The notes beneath the pieces are model-generated. The model made no database searches. It was not told where the DNA came from and saw nothing but the letters and a program-made list of their open reading frames with translations. This document shows positions 42,598 through 52,857 of a stretch of DNA of 64,000 bases, in pieces. Within the stretch, counting starts at the first letter, position 1. Each line of letters starts with the position of its first letter. The stretch spans positions 1-64,000 of the forward strand of contig CATBQD010000008.1 in NCBI GenBank assembly GCA_949505625.1, written 5' to 3'. Source of the DNA: an uncultured Bacilli bacterium (GTDB lineage: Bacteria; Bacillota_I; Bacilli_A; RF39; UBA660). The position numbers were made by a program, and so were the translations under genes.

Positions 42598-43236
42598 CTA
42601 CTCTTCTCTTAAGGCTTTTCTTATCTGTTTATAATTAGTGCAATATTTAGATACTAATGTCCAAAATTCTTTGGAATGATTAAAATGTCTAAAATGGGAT
42701 AATTCATGAATAATAACATAATCTAATTTTGTACTATCATATTCCATCAATCTACTATTTAAAGTAACAGAATTGTCTTTGATGTTACAAACTCCCCATC
42801 TTGTTTTCATTGTTCTAATTTTTAATTTTGGTTTTGGAATAGATTCCTCAAATCGATCATACCAGAATATTAGATGTTCCTCAAATATTTTCTTCATTTC
42901 TTTTTGGTACCAAAGTTCTAGTTTCCTTTTTGTGGGGGCAAATATTTTATTGCCATAGATTTCTATGTTATCTATTCCAGATACAATAATTATATCATAC
43001 ATTTCCCCTAAAATATAAAAGTTCTCCTTTTTCATATCTTCTTTTTGACACTTTATTAGCATCTTTTTTAATGCCTCTACATTATCATTTAATAATTTTT
43101 CAATTTGCTTATCTGTTACCCATTTATTTGTAGTAACAGAAATAACATTTCCACTTTTTACTCTAATATATGTATTCTTGTTTTTTTTTCTAATAATTTC
43201 TACAGGATAGATGTTTTCTTCTATTTTGAACTCCAT
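42598..43236 (-). CDS. YgjP-like (M48 superfamily) metallopeptidase
   Basis: Start at MEFKIEENIYPVEI; RMKTRWGVCNIKDNSVTLNSRL-type and YVIIHELSHFRHFNHSKEFW motif. Confidence 0.85.
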   Translation of the reverse strand: MEFKIEENIYPVEIIRKKNKNTYIRVKSGNVISVTTNKWVTDKQIEKLLNDNVEALKKMLIKCQKEDMKKENFYILGEMYDIIIVSGIDNIEIYGNKIFAPTKRKLELWYQKEMKKIFEEHLIFWYDRFEESIPKPKLKIRTMKTRWGVCNIKDNSVTLNSRLMEYDSTKLDYVIIHELSHFRHFNHSKEFWTLVSKYCTNYKQIRKALREE

Positions 43237-44132
43237 ATACTTGTAAAACTCCTGTTTCCATTTAAATAAGCATGACGATAACATTTCATCAAAGTTTGAT
43301 GTAATTCTTTTGCAAATTTAATACTTTTATCATTTTGCTTATAATTGTAAAGAGCATCTATTTTTTTTAATACAATTGCGCTTATTGTAAAATCATTAAT
43401 GTCTTTTACTTCTGAAAAATCTTTCAAATGATCTAAATAACTTCCAAATGCCATCCATTTTTCATATTCTTCACTATAGTGTTCTGTTCTTCGGTATAAA
43501 ATAGAAAAGAAAAATGGCAAAAACAAAATTGGTAAAATTGTACTATATCCAGTGAATAAATGATAGCCTCCTATAAAATTAGCAATCAATAATAATATTC
43601 CAAAATTTTTTACTAGCTTTACCATTCCATAACCTTGTTTCTCATCAAAGAATCTTCTTTTAGAAGACTCACGTCGTAATACTTTTTTCCATAAATCGAA
43701 TTGAAATAAGAATTCTGTATCCCCTTTTTTAGTTCCACAAAATACCGCCATTTCTTTTAAAGAAAATTCTCCCATTTTTCCAATTGACATTAAAAAATCT
43801 TTAATTACAACTTCAGAACGAGCCAATTTAATTCTTCCTGGAGCATTTACAATTTTAAAGTGATAATCATCATCATAAAACTTTAATTCTAATGCTCCCT
43901 TTTTTATTAAACTTAATATTACAGTTGTAAAAACTTGTGGTTCTATTTTTCGATATAATAATAAAGATAATTCACCTGCATCAAGATCGCTCGGAAGCTC
44001 TTTATAATATTTTTGATTAAAACTATTTGGATATGGCTTATAATTATGATTATATAAATAAATAATCAAAGTCATAGCTCCAATATACCACACAATCAAT
44101 AAAAAATAATATATGAAAGTTAAGATTTCCAT
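43221..44132 (-). CDS. DUF2207-like predicted membrane protein
   Basis: TM segments, ELPSDLDAGELSLLLYRKIEPQVFTTVILSLIKKGALEL typical of DUF2207-type proteins. Confidence 0.65.
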   Translation of the reverse strand: MEILTFIYYFLLIVWYIGAMTLIIYLYNHNYKPYPNSFNQKYYKELPSDLDAGELSLLLYRKIEPQVFTTVILSLIKKGALELKFYDDDYHFKIVNAPGRIKLARSEVVIKDFLMSIGKMGEFSLKEMAVFCGTKKGDTEFLFQFDLWKKVLRRESSKRRFFDEKQGYGMVKLVKNFGILLLIANFIGGYHLFTGYSTILPILFLPFFFSILYRRTEHYSEEYEKWMAFGSYLDHLKDFSEVKDINDFTISAIVLKKIDALYNYKQNDKSIKFAKELHQTLMKCYRHAYLNGNRSFTSIWSSK

Positions 44133-44207
44133 TGGTTCACTTCCTATCTTCTCTCATTTTAGCATACTTTTATAAAAGAAAAAAGATGATTTCACATCTT
44201 TTCCATT

Positions 44208-44678
44208 CTATTTTAATTTCTTATTGATTTCATGAAGTATTTTTAATATATAAGCAAGCCACTTTAACAACGCTTCTGTAAAATAACCAGCTAGCATTAA
44301 TAATATTATTAAAACTATTCCTGAAATTAAAAGCGTTGGTTCTTTTAATAAAATAGCAAGTACTAAATATGCTATTCCAACAATTACAGCCCCTACTATA
44401 GATAATATTTTAACAAACGTTCCATATCCGAGTAAAAAATTATAATTTTTTCTAATCCCAACTGTGTCATCTCTTTTAAAAGCTTGTTTCATCGCTTCTT
44501 CTTTAGCTGCTTTCCTAGCTTCCTTTTCAAGCCTTAGTGCCTCTTCATAAGCACTATTTTCTTCATAGTCATCATCTTCTTCGTCCCAGTCATCGTACTC
44601 ATCATTATCCATTATAATTTCTTCTGCTTCTTTTGATTTTGTTATTTCTTCTTGAACAACTTCTTTTTTCTTAGCCAT
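44208..44678 (-). CDS. Small membrane protein with acidic N-terminal segment
   Basis: 156 aa, DNDEYDDWDEEDDDYEEN stretch then predicted TM helices. Confidence 0.5.
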   Translation of the reverse strand: MAKKKEVVQEEITKSKEAEEIIMDNDEYDDWDEEDDDYEENSAYEEALRLEKEARKAAKEEAMKQAFKRDDTVGIRKNYNFLLGYGTFVKILSIVGAVIVGIAYLVLAILLKEPTLLISGIVLIILLMLAGYFTEALLKWLAYILKILHEINKKLK

Positions 44679-44745
44679 TTATATTCCTCCCAATTCTCAT
44701 TTTATTATATCACATTCAAAAGAAAAGAAGCAACTTCTATGCTTC

Positions 44746-46230
44746 TTAAATAAACAATGTAGAAATAACTAATACAAGCATAATAATCGCTAAAATGATA
44801 AGTAAAAACTTCCAAATATATTTTAGCCAATCTTTATACGACACTTCCAAATAGCTTAAACCTGATATTAAAATTACACTAGATGGGAATATCATCATTG
44901 CAAGCCCATACATTGATTGAAGAACAAGTCCTACAACTGGTAATGTTGCTGCATCATATTTTGTTGCCAATAAAGGTCTTGTTTCTCCAACTAAATAGTA
45001 AAAATCATTATAGAAAAATCCGCCAATGAAAGATAATATTGATGTGATAAATACATTGAATGATTTTGTTAAATTTAACAAGTAATTGGTAATTGTTGCA
45101 AACATATTTCCGGATTGATTCGTTAAAATAACTGCAAAGAAAATACTACAAATACTTGCATAGAAAGCAACTTTAATCATTTTCTTTGCACCTTTAAAGA
45201 ATCCATCTAAAATTTCATCAAATTTTAAACTGTAAATCCATCCAATTAATAAACTAGAAATAATTAATACAACAGTTAATTCATAATAAGACCAATATCC
45301 AAATTGAGTTAATCCACCAAGAAGATTTGCTACTAATGGATAGTTTCCAATCTTAATTTCCATAAGTGATGTATAAATGTTTTGAAAGAATGAAATTTTG
45401 AAACCATAAAACCAATTGAACATCATTACCAATGATAAGATAACTGCTAATAAAATAATTACAATTATTGGAGCTATGCTTTTACTATTCTGATATTTCT
45501 CTTGGAAAAATGGGATTTTTGATTCTTCTTTTTCTTCTTTTATAATCACATCTTCTTTTTTCTTAGAAGTCTTTGTCTCTTTTTTCTCAGTTTTCTTTTC
45601 TTTATTTTTTGCCATTACTAAATCTACTTTTGCATATTTTGTTACAAAAAGAATAAGCAATGTCACTAGCATAATCAATAAAATTATTTTTGTAAATATT
45701 AGATTATTGACATCTAACTCAAGGTATGTATTGATATATCCACTTACATTAAATCCATAAGTACTTCCAATCAATCCTACTAAAATAGCCCCCACTGTTG
45801 ATGCTAAAGCAGTTGTTTTTTTCATTCCCATAACAAGAATAACAGTTATAAAGAATGGAACTAATACAAATAATGGGAAACTCAAAGCGGTAAGAGACGC
45901 TAAAAGAGCAAAGCCTCCTATTACAAGAGATAAAAATAAAGTTTCTTTTCCTTTCCAATAATTTGCGACTCTTTTTACAAATGGAACATAGGCACCTGTT
46001 CTATTTAACACTCCATAAAGGCCACCAATTCCTAAAAACACAAGTCCATATTGTAAAAACGTTCCTATCGTTAACAATGGTAAACGAAATAAATGAAAGA
46101 TTCCTACTGGACTAGTTGTTCCTTCTACATAAGTTCCACTTGTTAAAGTTCCTACTGGAATAATCCAACTTAATGCGACTAACACCAAAAAGAAAATTAC
46201 AAGTGTTTTAAATAAGTTATGTTTTTTCAT
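44746..46230 (-). CDS. YfcC/C4-dicarboxylate-anaerobic-carrier-like transporter
   Basis: Start at MKKHNLFKTLVIFFLVLVALSWIIPVGTL with GGAGG ribosome-binding site; multi-TM with charged cytoplasmic insertion. Confidence 0.75.
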   Translation of the reverse strand: MKKHNLFKTLVIFFLVLVALSWIIPVGTLTSGTYVEGTTSPVGIFHLFRLPLLTIGTFLQYGLVFLGIGGLYGVLNRTGAYVPFVKRVANYWKGKETLFLSLVIGGFALLASLTALSFPLFVLVPFFITVILVMGMKKTTALASTVGAILVGLIGSTYGFNVSGYINTYLELDVNNLIFTKIILLIMLVTLLILFVTKYAKVDLVMAKNKEKKTEKKETKTSKKKEDVIIKEEKEESKIPFFQEKYQNSKSIAPIIVIILLAVILSLVMMFNWFYGFKISFFQNIYTSLMEIKIGNYPLVANLLGGLTQFGYWSYYELTVVLIISSLLIGWIYSLKFDEILDGFFKGAKKMIKVAFYASICSIFFAVILTNQSGNMFATITNYLLNLTKSFNVFITSILSFIGGFFYNDFYYLVGETRPLLATKYDAATLPVVGLVLQSMYGLAMMIFPSSVILISGLSYLEVSYKDWLKYIWKFLLIILAIIMLVLVISTLFI

Positions 46231-46409
46231 TTTTCTAACCTCCAGAAACATTATATCAAAATCATTGAAAATAGAAAAGTTTTTGTAATTTTTTTCGTAT
46301 TTTTTCAAAATTTTTTCACATCATTGACAAAATAGTGTCAATTTCTTTATAATAAATGAAATGAACTATCATATGATTATATTAGAAGTTCTTGGAAAGG
46401 TATTGTTAT

Positions 46410-47723
46410 ATGAAATGGACTAGAAAAGAAAATTTATTTCCTTATACGGAAAATAACAAACGTTATCATACTTTAGATTATTTTTATAAAAAAGAATTTC
46501 ATTCTAAAATTTTTAAGGTTAGTTTAAACGCTGGCTTCACTTGCCCCAATATTGATGGAACAGTAGGAACTGGAGGATGTATTTATTGTTCTCATTTAGG
46601 AAGTGGAGATTTTGCTGGCAAAGAACAAGATGATTTAATTACACAATTTGAACAAGTAAAAAATATAGTCAGAAAAAAATGGCCAAATAGTAAATATATT
46701 GGATATTTTCAAGCACATACAAATACTTATGCAGATATTAATATATTAAAAGAAAAATATGAAACTATTTTAAAACTAAAAGATGTTATTGGACTTTCTA
46801 TCGCAACAAGAGCCGATGCAATTAACGATGAATGTCTAAATTATTTAGAAGAATTATCAAAACGCACTTTCTTGACAGTAGAATTAGGCTTACAGACAAT
46901 TCATGAAGAAACTTCTAAATTTATTAATAGGTGCCATACTTTAGAATGCTTTGAACATATGGTTTTCGAGCTTCGTAAACGTAACATCAATGTTGTCGTT
47001 CACATTATGAATGGATTACCTGGAGAAACAAAAGAGATGATGTTAGATACAATTCGTTATCTAAATAAATTGGATATTAATGGAATTAAAATTCATATGT
47101 TACATGTCTTAAAAAATACAAAATTGGGACAGCTTTATCTTGAAAAGCCATTTCCAATTTTAACAAAAGAGGAATATGTAGATATCGTTTGTGACCAGTT
47201 AGAACTTTTAAGGTCTGATATTGTAATTCATAGAATTACAGGTGATCCTAAAAAAGAAGATTTAATTTCACCTGATTGGTTACTCAAAAAATTTGATGTT
47301 TTAAATTCTATTGATAAAGAATTAATACGTAGAAATACTTATCAAGGATTTAGACTATCTTCTGACAATTTTAGAAAAAAGATTATATCAGAAAATTTAC
47401 GCACTCACGATCACGTTTATAGTTTTGATACCTCCCTAAAAACACTTCAATTTTTATGTTTATTAACACCAAAGGGGGTTTTAAAAACAGCTGATGACAC
47501 CAATATTTATGATTTACAAAATGATGAAAAAGGAAAATTAAGTTTTATCTATTCTACAGAACCAAAATTACTTTGTAGAAATAATATCAATATCTGGTTA
47601 TCATTATTAAATTCTAAAGGTATTATTTTAATTGAAAGTAGTCATCCAAATAGTTTTTATAAAGAAATTGGGGAAGAAATATTCTTCTTAGATACTTATT
47701 TTTATATCATAAAAAAGAATTAA
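46410..47723 (+). CDS. Radical SAM protein of the TIGR01212/YhcC-YtqA family with C-terminal extension
   Basis: CPNIDGTVGTGGCIYCS cluster motif, YIGYFQAHTNTYA, VELGLQTIHEETSKFINR. Confidence 0.9.
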   Translation: MKWTRKENLFPYTENNKRYHTLDYFYKKEFHSKIFKVSLNAGFTCPNIDGTVGTGGCIYCSHLGSGDFAGKEQDDLITQFEQVKNIVRKKWPNSKYIGYFQAHTNTYADINILKEKYETILKLKDVIGLSIATRADAINDECLNYLEELSKRTFLTVELGLQTIHEETSKFINRCHTLECFEHMVFELRKRNINVVVHIMNGLPGETKEMMLDTIRYLNKLDINGIKIHMLHVLKNTKLGQLYLEKPFPILTKEEYVDIVCDQLELLRSDIVIHRITGDPKKEDLISPDWLLKKFDVLNSIDKELIRRNTYQGFRLSSDNFRKKIISENLRTHDHVYSFDTSLKTLQFLCLLTPKGVLKTADDTNIYDLQNDEKGKLSFIYSTEPKLLCRNNINIWLSLLNSKGIILIESSHPNSFYKEIGEEIFFLDTYFYIIKKN

Positions 47724-50700
47724 GATTCTAATAAGTTTCTTAATTCTTTTTCTGTTAATTTTGATAAAATGATTTGATCTCTATTTTCCCCTTCTATTAC
47801 TTGTTCACTTAAATTCTTCTTCTTATTTTGAAGTTCTACAATTTTTTCTTCAATAGTTCCTTTTGCCACTAATTTAATAACCTCTACAACTTTTTTTTGA
47901 CCAATTCTATGTGTTCTATCTGTTGCTTGATTTTCTACTTGTGGATTCCACCACGGATCAACATGAATAACAATATCTGCACTTGTTAAATTAAGACCTG
48001 TTCCTCCTGCTTTTAAAGAAATTAAAAATATATTCGTTTCATCTATATTAAATGCATTTGCCATTTCCATTCTTCTTTTTGCAGGTGTACTTCCATCTAA
48101 GTAATAATAAGAAATATTTTCTTGATCTAATTCTTGCCTAATAAGACCTAAAGCTGAAGCAAATTGAGAGAAAACTAATATTTTATGACCATTTGAAATA
48201 GCTCCATTTACAATTTCTAATAAAGTTTTTATTTTACTACCTACTCTTGTTTCTTGATCCACAATTAATCTTGAATCAATACAAATTTCTCTTAATTTTG
48301 TTAATAAAGATAAAATTAAGATTTGACTTTTCATAAATCCTTCTTTTTCAATTGTTTCTTCAATCAATTCTTTTGTTCTAATTTGTTCTCCAATATATAA
48401 TTTTTTTTCATATTCATCTAGTTCTACTAGCACCTGATTTTCTAATTTTTCAGGTAAATCTTTTAAAACCTCTTTCTTTCTTCTTCTTAAAATAAATGGC
48501 GCAATTTGCTTATTTAATTCATACAAAAGTTCGGGATTCTCTTCTATTTCTTTTGCACTATAAAGCCTTTTAAATTTAGATAAATTAGACAGATATCCAG
48601 GCATAATAAAATCAAAAATGCTCCATAATTCTAAAATAGAATTCTCAATTGGAGTTCCAGTTAAAGCAAATTTAGTATCAGCACAAATTCCTTTACAAGC
48701 TTTAGTAACTTCTGTATTTAGATTCTTGATATTTTGAGCTTCATCAATAATACAAGTATCAAAATGAATTTTTTTATAATTATCTATATCTTGTCTAAGC
48801 AATCCATAGGAGGTAATTAATACTTGATAATCTTTTTCCAATAAATTCATTCTTTTTTCTTTCGTTCCATTGACTAACAAAATAGAAATATTTTTTTCAA
48901 ATTTATGGAATTCATTTTCCCAATTATAAATTAAAGATGTTGGTACAACAATTAAGAATTTGGCATTTTTATTTTTCTGCAATTTTAATTTAATATACAT
49001 AATGGTTTGAATGGATTTTCCTAATCCCATCTCGTCTGCTAAAATACCTCCAAATCCACAAGCTGAAATTGTTGTTAGCCATTTTACACCAATTTCTTGA
49101 TAATCTCTTAAAATTTTTAAATCAGATTTTGGTAAATTAATATCTGAATTCTTATATTGATTAAATTTATCAATTAAATTTTCAAAACGATTATCCAATC
49201 TTACAAAATCCAATTTTTCCTCTTCTATTAGTCTTTCAATTTGTAGGCACTTGTATTTAGAAACTTCTATTTTTTCTTTTTTTAAATCTTCTTTTTTGAG
49301 TTCTAACTCATCAATTAATTTCTCCATTTTTTTTAAATCTTTATTTTCTTCTATATTCATATAATCGCCATTTTTCAATCGATAATATTTTTTCTTTAAT
49401 TTAACTGCATTTAATAAATTAGAAATTTCTTTTTTATCAATGCCATCAATATTAAATTGATAAGATAGAATATTGTCTCTTCCAATACCAAATCCACTTT
49501 CTAATCTTACTTTTTTGATAATTTTAATATCTTTTAAATCTTTGGAAACATAAACTTCATAACATTCTGTTAATTTTTTTAAGCCAGTTTCTAAAAAAGA
49601 TACAATATCTTCTTCTAAAGAAAGTTCAAATACTTGTTTCTTTTCGTTTAAAACAAAATGATAATGCATTAGAACTTCTATCCATTCTTGTTCTTTATTT
49701 TTATCCTGCATTACATAAACTGGCGCTTCTTCAAATAAGTTCCACTCGTAATCATAAATAAAAAGTTTGATGTGAGCTTCTATGATATTTCGTTTTTTTT
49801 CAAAGAAATATTTCACTTTTGGTTTTTCTAAAACAAATTTCTCTTCTATTTCTTTTGTCATTTTAATATCAGGATTAATTCCATAAATTTTAGGTAAAAT
49901 TGAGCTAGAGAAATCTTTATATTCATTTGGTTTAAATAATAATTGTTGTTTATGATTCATCACAATTAATTTTAAAAAATTGGCACTTTCAGAATCAATA
50001 TGATAGCAATGATTATCATCCATAAAATATTCATAGTCTTCTGTTAATGGCTTAATTTCTTCATAGTGAAATATAACTCGTAGATCCCCATTTATTTCAT
50101 CCATATTCGTTTTAAACGCATAATCAGTTTGAATATGAGAATAAGAACGAGTATGATACCCCTCTTCTATTTTAAATGGATGAGTACCTAATAATTTTAG
50201 AAATTCTTTTAAAGATTTTCCAGAAAGCACAATTGAGGTTACTTTGCTTGTCCCATAATAGCCATAATAACTTCGGTTAATTGTTTGACTGTCTACATAA
50301 AATTTTAGAAAATCGACAATTTTCTCATCTTCTTTTGAAAAAAAATATTCTTCTGAAGAATAAAGAAAGGACTTTCCGAACTCTACTTTTTCATTTCCTA
50401 TTGGATAATTATTTAAAAAATCTTCTAATTGTTTTTTCAAAACATATTTTTTATCTTCTCCAATTTTTATGATCAGCTCATATTCATATTTGTTTCGAAA
50501 GCTTGAAGGCCTTAAAAGAATTTCCATTCCAAGCTGTTTCTTTTTCTTTTTTGAAATCATTTTAGAAAATAAATAACGATTAAATTCTTCATCATAGCGA
50601 TTTTTTAAAATACTTAATCCTTGGTCTACAAGCTCTTCATTCGCCAAAAAATACATAATAACCAACGCTATATGGGGACAATATTCTAAAGCATCAAAAT

Positions 50701-50926
50701 GATCACAATCACATTTTACTTCTTTTACATTTTTATCAGCATCTACAAATAAAGTGACCAAATTTCTGTCTTTTCCATTATACTCAAAATTAAAAAGAAC
50801 TAATTTTGTTCCAGAAGGCTCACAACCTAGATAAGTCAAACTATCAATATTTAATTCTAAAGCTTTTATATAATTGTTCATACCAACAATATTTATGATG
50901 TCTTCCATTCGCACTATTTTCGACAT
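47720..50926 (-). CDS. SNF2-family helicase with SWIM zinc finger
   Basis: CDCDHFDALEYCPH SWIM; LADEMGLGKSIQTI Walker A; DEAQNIKN; SLKAGGTGLNLTSAD, DPWWNPQVENQATDRTHRIGQ. Confidence 0.96.
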   Translation of the reverse strand: MSKIVRMEDIINIVGMNNYIKALELNIDSLTYLGCEPSGTKLVLFNFEYNGKDRNLVTLFVDADKNVKEVKCDCDHFDALEYCPHIALVIMYFLANEELVDQGLSILKNRYDEEFNRYLFSKMISKKKKKQLGMEILLRPSSFRNKYEYELIIKIGEDKKYVLKKQLEDFLNNYPIGNEKVEFGKSFLYSSEEYFFSKEDEKIVDFLKFYVDSQTINRSYYGYYGTSKVTSIVLSGKSLKEFLKLLGTHPFKIEEGYHTRSYSHIQTDYAFKTNMDEINGDLRVIFHYEEIKPLTEDYEYFMDDNHCYHIDSESANFLKLIVMNHKQQLLFKPNEYKDFSSSILPKIYGINPDIKMTKEIEEKFVLEKPKVKYFFEKKRNIIEAHIKLFIYDYEWNLFEEAPVYVMQDKNKEQEWIEVLMHYHFVLNEKKQVFELSLEEDIVSFLETGLKKLTECYEVYVSKDLKDIKIIKKVRLESGFGIGRDNILSYQFNIDGIDKKEISNLLNAVKLKKKYYRLKNGDYMNIEENKDLKKMEKLIDELELKKEDLKKEKIEVSKYKCLQIERLIEEEKLDFVRLDNRFENLIDKFNQYKNSDINLPKSDLKILRDYQEIGVKWLTTISACGFGGILADEMGLGKSIQTIMYIKLKLQKNKNAKFLIVVPTSLIYNWENEFHKFEKNISILLVNGTKEKRMNLLEKDYQVLITSYGLLRQDIDNYKKIHFDTCIIDEAQNIKNLNTEVTKACKGICADTKFALTGTPIENSILELWSIFDFIMPGYLSNLSKFKRLYSAKEIEENPELLYELNKQIAPFILRRRKKEVLKDLPEKLENQVLVELDEYEKKLYIGEQIRTKELIEETIEKEGFMKSQILILSLLTKLREICIDSRLIVDQETRVGSKIKTLLEIVNGAISNGHKILVFSQFASALGLIRQELDQENISYYYLDGSTPAKRRMEMANAFNIDETNIFLISLKAGGTGLNLTSADIVIHVDPWWNPQVENQATDRTHRIGQKKVVEVIKLVAKGTIEEKIVELQNKKKNLSEQVIEGENRDQIILSKLTEKELRNLLES

Positions 50927-51005
50927 TTCGATCCCCCCTTATAATATTTATAGTATAACAAAAAGTACATTTGTTCGTCAATTGTTCTAATATAAAAAAA
51001 GAAGT

Positions 51006-52784
51006 TTAGGAACTTCTTCTTTCTATAAACCAAATACCACTAATATCACAGCTATTGCTTGCTGGAGCAGGATTTGGCATTTTTAATTTGATTAAAACTG
51101 GTATTTTAAAGGCATTTCCAAATGCAATACAAGTTCCTGGCTGTAAAATACGTAATCTTTTTACTACTTCATTTGTAATATTTGGAACCATTTTTTGAAT
51201 GTATTCTACATCAAGTGGATGCAACATTTTAAAAATCAAGAAATTACTGCATTGAGATAAACAAGTTTCTGATAATTCTCCTGGGCGTTGTGAAATTAAC
51301 CCTAAAAGAACTCCATACTTTCTTCCTTCTTTAGTAATACGATCAAAAATATTATAACCTAAAAGTGCCACGTCATTATCATTCTGTACATATCTGTGAG
51401 CTTCTTCTAATATAATGTGGAATGGCAAAGTTGCTCTTTTTTCCATATCTTTGGCATAATCAAATAACAATTTAGAATATACTTTGGTTAATATTTTCGC
51501 AAATCTATCATCAACATAGTTAATATTAAAGTTAATTATTTGAGCTTTTCTTCCGTCATAAGAAGTTAATAAACTTCTAATATATTGTTCCCTTGAGATA
51601 TAGTCTTTCACATCAAAGTAAATAGCGTAATCACTATTAACTAGAGAATGTAAACGTACCTTTAATACATTAGCATCATCATATACTTTATCGCTTTTTA
51701 AAACGCCTTCTGCAATTAATGCAAAATCAAAAGCATCTCTTAAATCTTTTAATTCATATTTAAATGTTCCATCTGGCATTTTTAACTCTAAATCATCATT
51801 TAAAAACGTCTGCATAAAGGAAGTAAGTAATTCCATTTCTCGAATCTTTCCAGATGCATCTATTAATAAACATTGCTTTAATGGTCTTGTATATCCAGGT
51901 TGATAAATTGGAGTTTCTAGATTTAATTCTTTTGTATTATAAGTTGTTAGTACAGAAAATACTTGGTCTCTGATTTGCGCTGGTGGGCGACCACTTGCAA
52001 GAATATCTAAGATGGCTCTAGCAATAATATCATTTTTATGTTTAATAACAATTTCTTCTTCTCTTCCAAAAATAGTAACTAATTTTAAAGCTTGTTCAAT
52101 AATTGGAAGTTGAGATGGTTTTTCAGCATTTAACAATATTGCAATATCATCTGTATCTAATAACCATAATGGTATTTTAATAATTTCTGTTTCACTAAAT
52201 CTTGTATTGGTTGTATATGATTTAAAACTAATTTCTGGAGTAATTTCATGTAATCTATTAAATGCAGAATGATATTCTCCATATGCATCAAAAATAAAAA
52301 TACTAGAACGATATGCAATCGAATTCTTCTTTTCAAATAGATTTTGCAATATACGGGCAACACTACATGATTTTCCACTTCCTGTGCTTCCAAATATTGC
52401 AAAATGATTACTGAAAAACTGATTAACATTAACTCCCACTTTTACTCCATCATAAATAGCGCTTTCTCCAATTACCAAATCTTTATTTTCTTGATAATTT
52501 GGAAGTCCTATAATAAGGGGAATTCGTTCTTTTGAAATGAGCTTTACTGTTGCAGCAAAGGATGGTTTTTTTATAACCCCAAATACAAATTCTTCCCCTA
52601 TCATCTCTCCAAGTAAGCTAATATATCCAATTCCATCTTTAATATCAACGATTTCTCCAATAAAGCGTCTTTCTGGTTCTTCCATTATAACATGATTATT
52701 AATAATACTTTGGAATTTATCCAATTCTATATTTAATTTTATGATAACAGTATTATCGTCAATTCCAATAATCTTTCCTAGCAT
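51006..52784 (-). CDS. HerA-like ATPase (HAS-barrel + DUF87)
   Basis: GSTGSGKSCSVARIL Walker A, IILEEAHRYV Walker B, GLISQRPGELSETCLSQCSNFLIFKM. Confidence 0.9.
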   Translation of the reverse strand: MLGKIIGIDDNTVIIKLNIELDKFQSIINNHVIMEEPERRFIGEIVDIKDGIGYISLLGEMIGEEFVFGVIKKPSFAATVKLISKERIPLIIGLPNYQENKDLVIGESAIYDGVKVGVNVNQFFSNHFAIFGSTGSGKSCSVARILQNLFEKKNSIAYRSSIFIFDAYGEYHSAFNRLHEITPEISFKSYTTNTRFSETEIIKIPLWLLDTDDIAILLNAEKPSQLPIIEQALKLVTIFGREEEIVIKHKNDIIARAILDILASGRPPAQIRDQVFSVLTTYNTKELNLETPIYQPGYTRPLKQCLLIDASGKIREMELLTSFMQTFLNDDLELKMPDGTFKYELKDLRDAFDFALIAEGVLKSDKVYDDANVLKVRLHSLVNSDYAIYFDVKDYISREQYIRSLLTSYDGRKAQIINFNINYVDDRFAKILTKVYSKLLFDYAKDMEKRATLPFHIILEEAHRYVQNDNDVALLGYNIFDRITKEGRKYGVLLGLISQRPGELSETCLSQCSNFLIFKMLHPLDVEYIQKMVPNITNEVVKRLRILQPGTCIAFGNAFKIPVLIKLKMPNPAPASNSCDISGIWFIERRSS

Positions 52785-52857
52785 AGCATACCCCTCCTAT
52801 AATACTACTATTATATCAAACCACAAGAAAAATAAAAAGAGGATTTTCCTCTTTTCA

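Noticed and set aside
47720-52784. SNF2 helicase plus HerA ATPase as an anti-phage defense island
   Set aside because: SWIM-SNF2 proteins are common housekeeping genes in Firmicutes, there is no nuclease, Sir2 or methylase partner, and flanking genes are core (YqeH, RNase J-like). Kept only as a low-level HerA observation.
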